Shown: piece by piece, positions 9,945 to 23,578 of the stretch
Position numbering within the stretch: position 1 is the stretch's first letter
Layout: each line of letters starts with the position of its first letter
Source: Atherinomorus stipes
Lineage: Eukaryota > Chordata > Actinopteri > Atheriniformes > Atherinidae
Reading direction: 5' to 3'
Length of the DNA: 64,000 nt
Assembly (NCBI GenBank): GCA_023101725.1
Contig: JALJCO010013434.1
Span: 496,001-560,000 of the forward strand
Notes under the pieces: model-generated
What the model was told of the DNA's origin: nothing
The model's input: only the letters and a program-made list of their open reading frames with translations
The model's database searches: none
Program-made: the position numbers and the translations under genes

Positions 9945-12900
9945 AAGAATGAGTTCTTAGAGCTGGCTCATCCATGAAAGACACATCACTATTCTGGTCT
10001 GCAACGAGCTAGGCTAACAACTGTTTCATGTTCAGCAAAGCTAATGAGGACAATTTCATGTTAAATCAAGCAAGGGGCAGACTGTATTTGCTTCTTTCTT
10101 TGTGTTTTTGAAGCCCAATGTAGTCAAATGTTCAAGGATTGAACTTGCAGCAGAGTCAGAACAATTCAGGCAGACCCCTGGATTCTTCAAAAGCTCATCT
10201 CTATTTGAAAAGTAGTCTGTATCCTTCTAACTACCAAAACCGTGGTCCATTTTATCAATTTCTCCCTCCATTTCTCAGCCTGTCCAACCCATCCAGCCAG
10301 CTCTGTCCTCCTCCTGCTCTTCCAGTATGATGTTTCCATGTGAGGAACTGGTGGCATCTGTGCAATCTGTGCCACCTGCTGCTATCTCTCCATCCTCCTG
10401 CAAATGGCCTTGATCACTCTCCCCAGCAGAGTGGGTCAAGGCAAAAGAAAAACACAAACAAAAGATACACAACAGAATTTTTCTGCTCCCAAGACGTTTC
10501 CTAACACAGTAGTTAGATAACTGAAGGGAAAAGTCTTGGTTGTCTTTCTGGAAATACTGGTTTTCCAGGACATGAGAGCTTGTTTGAAACTCAGATTCAC
10601 TATTATTACATATCACCCCAAAATATCCACAGCTTTACCCTGAGTAAACATCAACAACATTGAAGAGGGGCAGAAAATTTGTCATTTGGAAAGGAGGAGT
10701 CATACAACCTATGCTAAAATGACTTTTTAGGCTTCCTCCATTATGAATGTCCTCTGTTTAAACTCAGTGTATGAGCTGCTGCCAGCAACAGAGAGGACAT
10801 GATGCCGAACAATGTCAGATATTCCCCACTAGTTTAGCACACAGTGGTGAGAATGTGTGGGCAGACATGCAGGACTGTTCAAACCTTTGACAACCTAGCT
10901 GAGCACACACCTATTATCACTCAGCTAATTCTAATTAAAGCAATTTTCTCTTGGAACAAAATGGCAGCTTCCCATCAGAGGCTGAAAATGTCCATACATT
11001 TGAAAAAGTGTGTCTTTGTGTGCCTTTTCATCCCTTGTGGAGTGGCTGTGTGGGTGTGAGCAAGTACATTACGGATGGTGAGTGCGTCATTTTCCCAGGT
11101 GTGTTTGTTCAAATGTGTCAGAGTGTGTATGTGCGAGTAGGAGGCTTTGATTGGAGCTGGAGAGAACACATCTACACGTTGACAACAGCCTCCTGGCTTG
11201 TTAAACTGATGGAGAACTGTGTATATACTCATCTGTACCTGGGAAATTCTTTGTATGTGAGTGAAAATGTAAGTTGTTTTTTCTTTTTCTTTCGTCACTG
11301 TGAATGTGATTGTGGGTTTGTTTGTGTGTGTGTGAGTGGAGGGGGCAGGTGGCTATGACCAATCAATAAGCCTGATAATGAGATCTGAGGGTCGTTGTTA
11401 TGGTGGCCCCTGGGGCGAGAAACGCCTCCTCTTCCGTAAAGAGCATCGTTGTCTCCTCTCCTCTGAGCCAGCGCACACCTCATTAACCTTTTGGAGCCAA
11501 TACGACTCTGAGCAGACACCATTTTTCTCCAGCATGTATTGTTGTTTGGAAGATGCAGAGTGTGAAAGAGCTCATCTGCATGGGTTAGTGGGCTGCTTTG
11601 TAGCATTATAGAGGTTATCTTACAGCCTAAAGAAGGTTAACCTTTCCTAAAACTGTGTTGAATAAAATCTTACACTTAATGAAAGTTTATGATGGCATCA
11701 TGAACGTGGCATATTCAGTTTAGACTAAAATCCTATTTGAAAAAAGTGACATAGCCAGTTGGTCTTGGGCTGCACCGAACGGTGTCAGGCATTACTATGA
11801 TTGACAGGAATGGAAATTATTCATGAACATATGCCACAATAAGTAATGCACATTCAGCAACACTGGGTGACTTCCAGAGGTCTTCTGCTTTAAATTTTCA
11901 GCATCACACACTTAATTTCCTGCTTTCTCATAGACTTTTAGACACCATGTCATATGTTTTATGGAGAAAACATGGAAATTTCTTTATCCGCAAGAAATCC
12001 AGGCACTAGGCTAAAAAACCTTAAATAAAGTGCAGAACAGCTCTCATTCATTCAGATATGAAACATCTTCAGTCCATCTAATATCCTCTCTGCTTAGTTT
12101 AAACACAAAAAGTTCCTGTCTTATTTACTGTATCTCTTGACTTTATCAGCTTAAAACTTCATCTTCATTTGGACATGATCTGTGTTATGATTGAGATCTT
12201 TGAATACTCAGATAGGCTTTAAGTCAGACTGGTTGAATAAACAAAGAAAAGAAAGAACAAGAAGAAGACAATGATGGAGCAAAGGCTGTCAAGAAAAGCA
12301 AACTAACAAATTTGGGAACAGTTAAGCCCAGAAAAAAAAAACACCCAGAAATGATTCACGAAATGAGGCTAAGGCCAGAAGTACAGACTGGATGATGAGA
12401 CACTGGTGAAAACAGTAAAGATAACCAGATGGGATGAAACGGGAAGTAAACAGGACAAGAAGTTCAAGTGGCTCCTCTAATACTGCAGTTTGCCCCCCCT
12501 CATCTCCCTGAGTGGCAGAAACTGATCTCAGCTAAACAAAACAAGAGAAATGAGGTGGCTTGTTGGAAAAGGTACGAGGGAGGATACAGGTGTTGCCTTT
12601 GAGGACGTTTTGTTACAAATATGATGTGTGAAAGTAACATCACATATTACACTGTAAGCTGGTTTAAAATATTACGCTCGTGTTTCAGAGATCAAACAAA
12701 AAGTATGAAGCAAAAACATTGGCCACAGTGCTGCTTTACTACGCCACTTGCAGTAAATGAACAAAGCCTGTTGCCTCAGCTCTTACCTACACAACTACCC
12801 CACTCTTCTCCTCCATTTCCCAATTTGCACACACTCAATTTCTCCTGGTGACTTCTATTAGTCCCTCCCACCAGGATGTGAGAGCAGGATTTGAGGACAG

Positions 12901-12984
12901 ACATAACAAGAGAGTAGTCAGGAGGACAGGCATTTAACAAAATAGGACATCCTTGCTTCAGAGTCAGCATTTTGAACTGACAGG
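9945..12984. other. Non-coding stretch, nothing recognised
   Basis: Intergenic-looking sequence. Overlapping open frames on both strands at 10.2-11.6 kb are short, lack splice support and include low-complexity GT-rich parts. No known domain is recognised. Confidence 0.45.
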
Positions 12985-13932
12985 AGTTACATCAAAAATG
13001 TCACAAAGACAGGTTTTTATCATCTTAAAAACAGAGTCCGCCCATTTCTCTCTCTTGCCAGCACGGAGGTGCTAATGCATGCTTTTATTTCCAGTAGAAT
13101 AGACTACTGTAATGCCCTGCTCTCTGGTCTTCCTAAGAAGAACATATCAAGTTTGCAACTTCTTCAGAACTCAGCGGCACGAGTTCTGACGAGGACCAGA
13201 GGGCGGGAACACATTACACCAGTTTTAAAATCGCTGCATTGGCTCCCCGTGCATTTCAGGATTGATTTTAAGGTTCTTTTAATAGTTTATAAATGTCTTA
13301 ATGGTCTTGGGCCTTCTTATTTATCCAACCTGCTTTTAAGTTATGAACCCTCGCGGACCCTGAGGTCCTCTGGCACCGGCCTTTTAGTTGTTCCCAAAGT
13401 GAGAACTAAAACTCACGGCGAGGCCTCATTCAACCATTATGGGCCTCGTCTGTGGAACAGCCTGCCAGAGAACCTCAGGGCTGCAGAGACTGTTGAAATT
13501 TTTAAGAAGGGGCTCAAGACCTACCTTTTTAACTTAGCTTTCAATTAATTTGTTATTTGTATTTTTGACTGTTTTATTAATTGATTTTTATTTATTTATT
13601 AATTATCTATTATCTATCTTATATTTGTAGTTTTTATTTGCTCTTATTGACTTTTACTTGGTTTAGTATCTTAAAATCAGCTCCAGTGTTTCCTCGTGGG
13701 GGTCCTCCACGCTGAGAGCTCGGCTTTTTGGTCTGTGGGGTTTTCTCCATTGTGGGGGCTCTCTCGGTTGGGGTGGCTAGGGGTCCTGCTCTGCAATTGT
13801 ATGGTTGTGGTGTGGGGGCCCCTGGTGGCCGGGACCTGGAGGGTCCCCCTGGTGGTGGCCTCGGAGACCATGGTGGCTCTCAGTGTGGATGGATCCCCAA
13901 GATATCGTTTCCTCACAGCAGTGCCAAGCCAG

Positions 13933-13965
<33 letters not shown>

Positions 13966-14097
13966 GGAGGGGGGGGGACCTGTGTAATTGTTCGTCATTT
14001 TGTCTTTTTACTGAAATGTTGTTTTTAATATGTAAAGCACTTTGTGCTACATTTGTATGAAAAGTGCTTTATAAATAAATTTCATTCATTCATTCAT
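12985..14097 (+). mobile_element. 5'-truncated L2/CR1-like LINE with intact 3' end
   Basis: The frame open from about 12,990 to the stop at 13,548 encodes the last part of a LINE reverse transcriptase. Visible motifs are AFISSRIDYCNALLSGLPKK, LQNSAARVLTRTRG, LKSLHWLPV, YKCLNGLGPSYLSNLL, FNHYGPRLWNSLPENLR and FKKGLKTYLFNLAFN. A 3' UTR follows, containing a (GT)n run (13,935-13,962). The typical element end has GTAAAGCACTTTG and AAGTGCTTTATAAATAAA, followed by ATTC repeats (14,081-14,097). Only the last fraction of ORF2 is present, so it is 5'-truncated by the usual incomplete reverse transcription. The family is shared with the fragment at 465-1,027. Confidence 0.88.
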
Positions 14098-14294
14098 ACA
14101 TCATCAGTCCTTGTTTTGCCTACCGCAAAATTTTATTTATTTTTTACCACATGAGTATTTAATCTATTCTGGACTAACTGATATATTTTTTAATTCAAAT
14201 AACAATGTGGGATCCACATGTCAAACCCCCCTTAAGATGAAGATTTCAAGGTAAGGTTACGGCCTTCATAAAGCATACACTGGTGCATTCCCAC

Positions 14295-14947
14295 TAGGGA
14301 CGGGCATATCAATACCCTGAGGCTGATACTTTGATACCAGCCAGACAAAATATCTGAATCAATACTTTTTTGAGTATTACAATACTGTTCAGATACAAAG
14401 CATGCTATTTGTTTCCACTTCTGAGAGTTTTAGGAAATGAAATTATGTGTGAAAGCAGCCAGATTCTAGCTTCTGTGTCATGATGGTGGTAGCTTTTTAG
14501 ATGTCATGATGCTGCTGCAACTGTTAGTGATAATGATGTTTTGGTATTTTTCAGTGCTTTAATGCAGGTTATTGCACATTATATTTTGGTAAATGTATCA
14601 CTATTAAATTTTTTTAAACATTTTTCACTGAAAAATTTAAATAATCTTAACCTGTAACTGTAAGTTATTTGTTAAATGAAAGAAGGTTTTTTTTTTAATC
14701 TTATTTTTGTTTTATTCACTCATCAATATAATCTATCATTGTTTTAAAAGCATTTCTTTCCAGTACTTCTTTTCTCAAATTTCACTTATATCTAATATTG
14801 CCTTTGCATTCAAGATATTAATGCAAACTGTACAATCATGTGATTTTCTTTTAAGCAATAAAAAGTATCAGTATAGATGAAAAAGTACCATAAACTACTT
14901 GTATCGTATCGTATCGACAGGAAAAATTTCGGTATCACCCATCCCTA
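14295..14947. mobile_element. hAT-like MITE, 653 bp
   Basis: The ends are inverted: TAGGGACGGGCATATCAATACC at the left, and TAGGGATGGGTGATACCGAA as the reverse complement of the right end. It is flanked by 8-bp near-identical target duplications, attcccac (14,287-14,294) and attcacac (14,948-14,955), 7/8 identical. An 8-bp duplication with TAGGG-type ends fits the hAT superfamily. There is no transposase frame inside, so it is non-autonomous. Confidence 0.72.
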
Positions 14948-15041
14948 ATTCACACTTACATGTACCACTCTTCTGGCAGATCCTTTTGTCCCTTAAGAAT
15001 TGAGAAACCCTGAACATTTTTTTGTTGTGAATGATTTCCAG

Positions 15042-15100
15042 GTCACAGGCAGGAGGATGGAGGAGGAAAGACTTTTTGGTGTTGAACAGAAGATTCCTAA
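15042..15100 (+). other. Exon-like segment with ATG, unidentified
   Basis: A polypyrimidine-poor AG acceptor at 15,040-15,041 precedes a 59-bp segment. It contains ATG at 15,057 followed by codons for MEEERLFGVEQKIP and ends at a good GTGAGT donor (15,101). It would end in phase 2. It could be the first coding exon of the unidentified plus-strand frame at 23.6-24.3 kb, but the phases do not join directly, so at least one more exon would be required. Confidence 0.17.
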
Positions 15101-15287
15101 GTGAGTGAAATGACCCGTTCGTATTAAAAAAATTCTCCAGTTAGGAGCTCCAAACGAGCTCTTTTAGAATAGGAAACACAAGACAATCTTTTTTTCTGTT
15201 TTTTAAAAAAAGGACAAATGTCATCCTACAGTTCCTTGTGTGCAGCTTTAAAATCTTGGCTTTGTACTGTATAGATCTAGCTTAAAG

Positions 15288-15390
15288 TAACAGGAATTTG
15301 TATGGCTAAATAAGGGGATAAGTGTGTGAGTACAATGTGACTGTCGCAGTGTACTCACACTTATCCTCTCATAGCAAATTTCTCCTGATA
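15288..15390. repeat. Short imperfect palindrome (hairpin element)
   Basis: Left arm ACAGGAATTTG...GGATAAGTGTGTGAGTAC and right arm GTACTCACACTTATCC...AAATTTCTCCTG are reverse complements with small bulges; the core arm of about 17 bp is nearly perfect. The size and symmetry suggest a tiny foldback MITE or a stem-forming relic. No gene is associated. Confidence 0.45.
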
Positions 15391-16968
15391 TCTTCACATC
15401 ATTCATGTAGGTTAAAGCAAAAGAGCAAAGGCATCGAGAGGCCTTTTTTGACTATTTATGACTTTACTCAAAGGAGTTGAAATCATACAAATGAGCCACA
15501 GGTTGAGGGTGTGTTTTTAATAAAATAAAAAAAATAGAAATAAGAAACACAATCGACTGATATTCATATCTGACTGGCTGCAAAGTTCACAACTGTTTCT
15601 AAATGTGTCCAAAATTGTCTGTTTATAAAACCATGTGTGACACCAGATGCAGATCCTGTAAACAGAGATAAACTAAAGTCTCATAATTATAAACATCTAG
15701 GTGCCCCAATCAACTCTACATTTTACTTTAAACAAGAAAAAAAAAAAAAAACTGTGAGCAGAATTGAATTCAGTTTCAAATTTCTAACCTATAGTGAAGT
15801 TGACTGTGCCTTCTTACATTTGAATAAATAAATTCAAACCCAATCACACACTTATACAGTAACTACACTGAGTAGTATGTTGATACAACATGTTAGATTT
15901 TTTGTATCCGTGTGTGTGTCTGGCTTCATGGTTGAAGGTTTCATGCCGAGTGTGAAAATGTCCTTCTTCTCCCTGAAGCTGGTGTCCCTCACAGCAGTAA
16001 TCTCCCCCTTGCTGCACATCAGCATATGGATTATCTCAATAATTTGCAAGAAAAACCTAATGGTCCCTGTTTTCAAAGTGAAAGTGAGAAAGTGAACAGG
16101 GAGTCTGAAAGTCACAATAACCTCTGTGAATCAGAGCTGTTTTATAGCCATTCACCTTCAGGGCCTCGTCAGTCCCCTTGCGGTTTGTTAGTGCACACAC
16201 ATGTGAACTTTACTGTAGGGGTTTGGCTGATTGAGTGCCGTAGAGGGAAAAATGCTAAAATCACACATATGGAAGTGAGGAGACGGTCCTGAAAGGAGAA
16301 GGACACCAGTCTGGTCCCATAAGGGAAACAATGTGGGTCCATTAGATGCTGCATATGTCTATGCTCTGTTAAGTAAATTTTTAATCTCTGAGCCCATCCA
16401 TCATGGGCTGCTGGATAGAAATTAAATGCATGAATATAAATGAAATTCAGCAAAGTTCCTTACTTGCTGAAACAAGCTGCAGTGTCAGCACATTTTCTAG
16501 CACACATGAAAGGGGTATATGTGGCGATCAACATATTGTAGCCAATATCAAAAAGCAAAGTTGCCATCATTGATCAAACAATTTCATTTTTAAGTTCCTC
16601 ATGGGGAAAAGCAGGTGTAAAAATAACTGTAAATGTGTGTGTGAATGTGTGTCCTCTGGTGTTGCGGCTGCTGAGAATAGATCTTGCGATTCCCAAGTTT
16701 TTTCCTTCAGACTCTGGGGAAGTGTTTGGTGGGCAGGGTTTAATCCATCCCCTTCGGTCCTGGTTATGGGGCAACATTCATCATACAGCTTCATAACTTT
16801 ACCCTGGATTGTACCAGTGTCATTGCTGTGGAGCCAAGCACACACACAAACACACACACCCACTCACACGTCTAGCTCCTCCTCACTGATCCTCTCTTCA
16901 TGGACCATTTGATATTCTATTTTTGTTTAATTACTCTAAGGTGTCTGACAAGGTAGAGTCAAGGTTTC

Positions 16969-17001
<33 letters not shown>

Positions 17002-17689
17002 ATTTTGTAGCTCATAATAACTGTGAACGACTGAAGCAAAGAGCTGAACTGCATTCTTTGAAAGAAGGATCATTGTGCTGTACTGTGGAACATTTTCCTT
17101 CCTGTTAAAACTTTTCCACCCTGTTATGTACAAATATTACCAAAATCATAATGAAATGTTTATTTTTTTGTGTGATTTTATATTTTATGTTCACAATTGC
17201 TAACATGTAGCCTGAAGCAGAGTTGAGAAACAACCTGTTTGGTTCAAAATTTCCAAAATCATAGATTGTCATTTCTTTCTAAATTGATGCATCATTTCTC
17301 TATGTTCAGCACCAAACTATTTCAAATGACCAACATATTTAGGCTTAAATTTTAGGGTTCACATGACTTTACATATCCAACTGTTTGGCAAATTTACAGG
17401 AAAAATTAACGAGAAAAAAATGCTTTCCATTTCTTTGTCACAGTGGTGCAGCATTTTTTTAAAAAACACACCATGGTGCAATGGTGGAAAATGATGTAAG
17501 AAAATGACATAAGAACTCCAACAAGGCAGTTTAAAAGACCTCAATATCCGATTAGGGTATTTTTTTTATCAGGAAATTTGACCGATCTGAATAATGGTTA
17601 AAAAACAAACAAAAAATAAACAACAAAATAAAATAAGACAAAATACAAAAACCCTTTTAAAAAAACATCACATAAGAAATGACGAGTTT
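15391..17689. other. Non-coding stretch with a GT microsatellite
   Basis: No recognisable gene. A (TG)n run lies at about 16,971-16,999 and shorter CA-rich tracts near 16,842-16,865. Open frames on both strands around 15.85-16.9 kb lack splice support and match no family. Confidence 0.45.
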
Positions 17690-17940
17690 GGGGCTGGCCC
17701 TGAGCGAAAAGTGATGCTTTCAGATATATCAGACACTGTAGACTGAAGAGCCCAGAAGGAAAGACTATCCTTCCTACAGTAAAACATGGTGGAGGTTCTG
17801 TCATGCTGTGGAACTGCACCACTCCTGACTGACATCCCACTGAAATCCATTGGAGACCTGAGAAACTATTACCAAAAACAAGGACCCCTGCAAAAAGCAT
17901 TAAGTCAAAGCGAGGGAAGAGTGGACAACACAATCACCAA
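17690..17940 (+). mobile_element. Tc1-like transposase remnant
   Basis: A short plus-strand translation, TVKHGGGSVMLWN, resembles the block just before the second catalytic aspartate region of Tc1/mariner transposases (usual KHGGGSVMVWG). The surrounding sequence is too decayed for an open frame. It is a small degraded fragment, and its limits are approximate. Confidence 0.45.
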
Positions 17941-20900
17941 TCTGATGCAAAAAGCTTTTAAATGATGTTCAGAAACATTTAGAGATTACTAATGTTTGCA
18001 TTTCTGCAAGCACACGAGAGAAAATGGTGCCAATATTTATGCATGAATGGAATTGTTTTTATTTTTGTATTATTGATTTTTTTCAGTGAAATTCACAAAC
18101 TTTTGACATTTTATGAAAATATTGTAATCAAACAACTTCAGAGATTCTGAATCATGCACTTGAAATTCTGCATATGTATACCTTTACTCCCAAAGAATTA
18201 TAAAGAAAGATAAGATACATGAAGACAAAAGCTTTTGACCTTGGTTGGTTTAATAAATAGATATTCTGGGGGTTGAAGGGAAAAGTGGTTAAAGGCAATA
18301 TCTTCATTACTCATAAGAGCTTTAATTATGCACGTAGTGGTAAACAATTTCCATGAAGAGTTCACAGCTCAAAGTGACTGTGAGCCTGGAAACATTTATT
18401 ACTCCTAAACTTTAAGCACAATGATTGATGACTGTTTGCTATCAGCTTTGGAAATTAAGTGTAAAGCTGTAAAGATGTGATCATGCTGAAGAAGTAGACA
18501 GTGATTGGAGGGATTTGTCAGCGCAGGCTGCCAAAATCATTTTGTGCTGCTACTCGCGGTGTAATTTTCCTTCTCTGAGAACTGGAAAGACAGACGGAAA
18601 AGGGAGGGAGGTGGGGGGGGATTAAATTAAAATGAGAGGACACTTGGTTCAGATAACACAGTCTGATGGAGCCAGCTGACTGATGATGCACCCTTTCAAA
18701 TTTTCTCCACACGATTAACATCACCGGAGGATTAATCCTGGCTGCGTTTGAAGTGACTGATCATTTCTGTAAATTAATGAAACAAATAATAAATTTATTA
18801 GAAGCATATGAGTGATAAGCCTTCCCAGAAAGGCACCCAGCCATGTTGCTGCAATGCATCACTTTCAAATTTCAAATTTGCATTTTTTACACAAAGTGCC
18901 AGTCCAGAGTCTAACACACACAAGCATGTTTAAAGGCTCTTTGCAACACTTAGTTCACGCTCTTATAGAGATTCCAGAGTCACTGTGGTCTGTTTAACCC
19001 TTCACTTCTATACTACAATGCCAATAACTCAATATCATCAACCTGCCTGTGATTAAAGGGCAGTAAGCAGCTTCCCCTGATCCATGGGACAGCTAGATAT
19101 TGAAGACAAAATGTCACACCAACTTCCTCCTTCACTAATGAAGATCTTAGGTTTTCATCGGTCAAATCATTGACTAATTGATTTGTTGCAGCCTTGTGCT
19201 ATTCGGTCAGCTGGCTCCCACCGGCACAGACGTTGAGAGCAGAATTACCCAGCAGCAGCCAGAGCATCTGGCCATTAAGTTACATGTGCTGGTGCTGGCA
19301 CACTCCTGCATCCCCCCCCCCCCCCCCCCCCCATCCAGTGCCTGAAACTTCAGCTAAGCTCATCAGTGAAGAAGCCAGTTAACGTCAAACTTAGTAATAT
19401 GATGACATGACAGCCAACTAATGGAAATGTACATTTCCACCCAATTTTTTTATTCTCAACATTATTAATTAATAAATGCATTATTTTAAAGAGGTAGTCA
19501 TGGAATTGCCATATTTAATTTATGGGGCCTTTGTAGATTGATGACCTTACTTTATAGATTTTACTTCAAATTATTTTAAGAGGAGGCCTTGCCTTCCACT
19601 CGAGAAGAGGAAAGTCTAAAGAGTGTTCATTTCAAGATTATATCTTCAATGATTCACAGAGGAAGGGAAAGATAGCCTGATATAAATGAGACAAAAGCTT
19701 AATGTGCTAAAATAACGATAAGGATATCCATAAGGATATTTTATCAGGACTAAAGAAGATGAATATTGGGAAATAATTGGATCAATTAATTGATAGATTG
19801 ATTGATCAAAGTTATTTTTTTGTGCACAAACTAACCATGCAAATATGATTTTTTTTTAGCTTCTATGCAGTTCCCAGACATTTCTATTATTGCACTGCTA
19901 CTTAAAAAGTCCCTTCACAATTGTTTTGCGTCTTATCCTGATTGCATCATAATCCATCAGATCAAATAAAGATGCATCTTCTCAGGAAGAGGAACAGTAA
20001 AACAACAGAGGTTAAAGTTAACAGTAAATTATTAAGTTTTTGTTTGTTTCTAATCATAGCTTGAATTTATTTTACAGTACATTTCTCTGGTACGAGGCAT
20101 TCAGTGTAATTCCACCACACTGCATGATTATCTGGAGGAAGCAGTCACTCAGAGGTGAATGGGTCACTGACAAAATCTGAATCTTGCCTGTAGAAGCACC
20201 TCTGAGCTGTGTGAAGTGAAGCAAATGCACAAGAACCTTTCTGCTGAGCCAAAGAGGCACATAAAGACCAGACCATGTACAGTACTGAGGCCTAAAGGGG
20301 ACTCATTAAAAATTCAAAACTGCCTCGGCTCTTTTTATCAGTAACTAGAAAAGGAAGGTTGAGGAGCGAGGGGGGACCAGTTTTGATATTTTTGTCTTGG
20401 ATTTAATTTCCTCTCTTTCCATATTTTATCAAAAGCCCTCCCCGACTTCCTGAATCTCACCCCTCCTGCCTTCATCTTTTCCTTTCTGAGCAGTTTTCCG
20501 CCTGCTATCCATCATGTGATCTGACTTTAATATGCTTTACAGAGGAACATAAGCCATTCATCACATGGTGGCAAGGCCCAGGACATTGCCATGCTGCACA
20601 TTTTATAGACCAGTAAGCCTGGGTAGCAGTTTGGGCCAGCTGTAGAGCTGCTAATGTCTCTATTTATTCCGCCAGGCAGGTTCGCCACTATCCGTCAGTC
20701 CATGCTGACTACACTGACTCTGTGGCGTGCCTTTTATATAGCTGCGGGCTGCTCCTTAGTAAACATATCTCTGGCCACCTGACTGGCCCTTGGCATGGAT
20801 AGATGGATGCAGGAAAAGGAAAAATGATGCACAACTGTTAAGAAAAGAAAGTAAAATCTTTAAAACAAGTAATGTAAACAGCGAAGAGAAGTGGCTCAGG

Positions 20901-21626
20901 TCCACATTTTTGCTGTGCTATTTATTGCCTCTTCTGGTGTGTGTGCCAGCTGGTTTGAGAGGATTGATGGCTAATACATAAACATTTATGACATCTTATT
21001 TTTGATCTCTAGAACTCAATGTTTCTTGATTTAAGTGACCTTTCTTGACAGCCAGATTATTGCATGGATTAGAATCAAATTTGGTGCCTAAGAGCTTCAT
21101 CCTTTGTTAAAAAAAAAAAAAAAAAAAAAAAGTCTGGGGTTCACAGGAAGAAGACTCCCAGTTCCAATCTTTCTGGGTGGAGTTTGCATGTTTGCTCTTT
21201 TGCATACTTGGGTTTTCTCCAGATACAGTACTCCAGCTCCAGACCTGGCTTTGTTTTTAGTTGTTTTTATCGTTAGTTGATTTGTTATTTGATATTTGCA
21301 TTTTTTGGGTCCTGCCATGTTCAGCACTTTGTGTTAGCTGTGGCTGTTTTAAAGTGCATATAAATAAAGTTGTGTTGTATAGTTGTACTCATGCCAACAA
21401 CCTACAAGTGTGTATGTTGTGGTATGTTAATTTGTGATTGTATATTACCTATTGAAACAAATGGGTCTCTGTGATATATTGGTGGCATGTCCAGAGTCTT
21501 ACCCCAACTCTCTTCTGATGACAGCTCAAGCTCCCCTTCATGACCCTGCAAACTGTGCATAATTTCCAAAGTAATCTGTTTGTGTAATAAACAAATGGAA
21601 CAGTATCAATTCAAGTCAATTGATTT
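17941..21626. other. Non-coding stretch, nothing recognised
   Basis: Intergenic or intronic DNA with a C-rich run near 19,313-19,332 and a poly-A run at 21,109-21,131. Sequence just after the poly-A (21,150-21,370, GGTGGAGTTTGCATG... and ...AAAGTGCATATAAATAAAG) resembles a decayed SINE/LINE 3' part. No gene is supported. Confidence 0.4.
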
Positions 21627-21716
21627 TAATTTATTTAATTTAATTTAATTTAATTTAATTTAATTTAATTTAATTTAATTTAATTTAATTTAATTTAATT
21701 TAATTTAATTTAATTC
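21627..21716. repeat. (TTTAA)n pentanucleotide microsatellite
   Basis: About 17 nearly uninterrupted TTTAA units are seen directly in the sequence. Confidence 0.95.
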
Positions 21717-23578
21717 AGTTCAGTTAAACTGAAAATAAATTATTTATCCCAAAGGGAAATTCAATACATAGTGGGAGGCTGTGTTTCAAAGAAAGCTTTG
21801 ACAGTTTTCCATCTTAAACACAATAATTGCTCTTGCTCCATATACCGAGATCAAGCTGTCACTTGGAGGCTCATATCATTTTTCTAATTTCAGCCTCCTC
21901 AACTAGTTGTTCCTCCATCCTTCTGCCTGTGACCTGGAAATTGCTTATATCGATATATTTTGAAGTGTATTGCAGGTCCAAAAATGCACCTGGAGGAGAG
22001 AGGGTTGAGGAAAATGGGGGGAGCAAGAAACCAAGGAAACAAGGATGCACTAGTTTGGCTCTCACCACATCTGAAGGCAAAAGGACATGTTAATGCTGCA
22101 CTTTAAGCTGAACTAGAAGTAGATTCATTCTTTATCACAAGCCAGTTCAATGCTCATCTGATGGGGAATAAATAGCATTATGCTGCAACTAAACAACTGT
22201 ATCATATTTCATATTCAGCCTCCTCTCTCCTTGTAACCATTCCTGATTCATCTGTTTGTATCCACGGGAGTCTCATGGGTGCAAATTGGGAGATGAGATA
22301 ATGGGTGTATTCCCATATGTGGTTATGTTTCTGTGCATGTGTAGGAAAAGATCTCCATGTTTTCAACTACAATAACCTAACAATACATGGTCTAAAAAAA
22401 AGAAAAAATTCTCACTATTCTGGGAACACTAGATCATAGATTGCAGATTTTACGAATCAAAGAGGAAAAAAAACATTATGCCAAGCTCCTTTCGCAGCAG
22501 CAGTAACAACACACCAACACCACCTCCTTTAGCTTTTCAAATAGAAAAATAAAGGATAAAACTGGAGCTGACATGTTGCCTATAAACATAACTTTCTTGA
22601 TTTTCTATTAAGTTATTGCCGGGTTAACATCTGAATTAGTCTATCCTTGTTTACATTCAAATACCTGCAACTTGATTGAACCTTTGCTTGTGTAAAAACA
22701 TGTTTATCATGTGTGACATGGAGAGAAAAAAAGTGTCCTAAAGTGGCTTGAACAGTCACTAACAGTCACCAGACCTCACAGAGTCCTTGCCACTGGCATG
22801 GTAGGGTGTGGATTGCCTGGAAATAGGAGACTGTGGGTACAATGATTATCAAATACCATTCACACATTGCTTTTAAATGACTGCAATTATTCTTTGAAGC
22901 ATGATTAGCCTTTGGCGGACTCTCATGAGAACAGAGCAGTGGATTAAATATGTCAGCCTGACACTTGTGTAATTTGGCAAGGGACTGCAGGGGAAGGCTG
23001 CAAACTGGGAAGCATACAAGTATATTAGTGTGACTTATGTTTCGAGGTTGAGCCGAATAATCATAAAACTTTAATCAATGAATTGAGTGATTAAAGCTAA
23101 TTTCAAGCCTTCACGCAAGAATGAAAGCTTCATGAAAAAGAACAGACGTGGACTAATAAGGAGTGCTGAACCTTGTCTTATCGTGGGTCATCTAAGTTTT
23201 AAATCCTCGCATAAGCCAAAATTTAATCCTTAATGAGGAAACTTGTGCTGTTTTAATATTGCTTCATGCATGGTAGAAAACTTGAGCAAACGTGGTTACT
23301 AGAATCATCCAAGCATGTCATTATCTATAATCTAACTTCTGACCTCAGTGCATTGCATGTAAAACATGACTTTTCATTTCAAAGCCCATTATTTATACTG
23401 CTGGAGTTTTTTGGGGGGAGGTTGTCCTTAAGTCAGTTAGTGCTATTTGATCTCTGCCGTTCATCTATGAGTTTTTTTTTTTTTTATCTGTGCAAGCCCT
23501 CACCTTTCCCCACTTTCCCTATTTCACGCTTCACCTTCTGCCTCCAGTAATAAATTTCCTCAGCTGTCTGTCTCACAG
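21717..23578. other. Non-coding stretch, nothing recognised
   Basis: No exon with good borders and no recognised repeat. If the frame at 23,579-24,349 is real, this would be its upstream intron. Confidence 0.4.

Noticed and set aside
13677..14060. Several overlapping open frames on both strands
   Set aside because: They lie in the 3' UTR of the LINE copy, are low-complexity and include the GT repeat; the true coding end is the stop at 13,548.
19313..19332. C-rich run near an exon-like segment at 19,190-19,380
   Set aside because: There is an acceptor-like AG and an open frame but no usable donor and no protein similarity; treated as chance.
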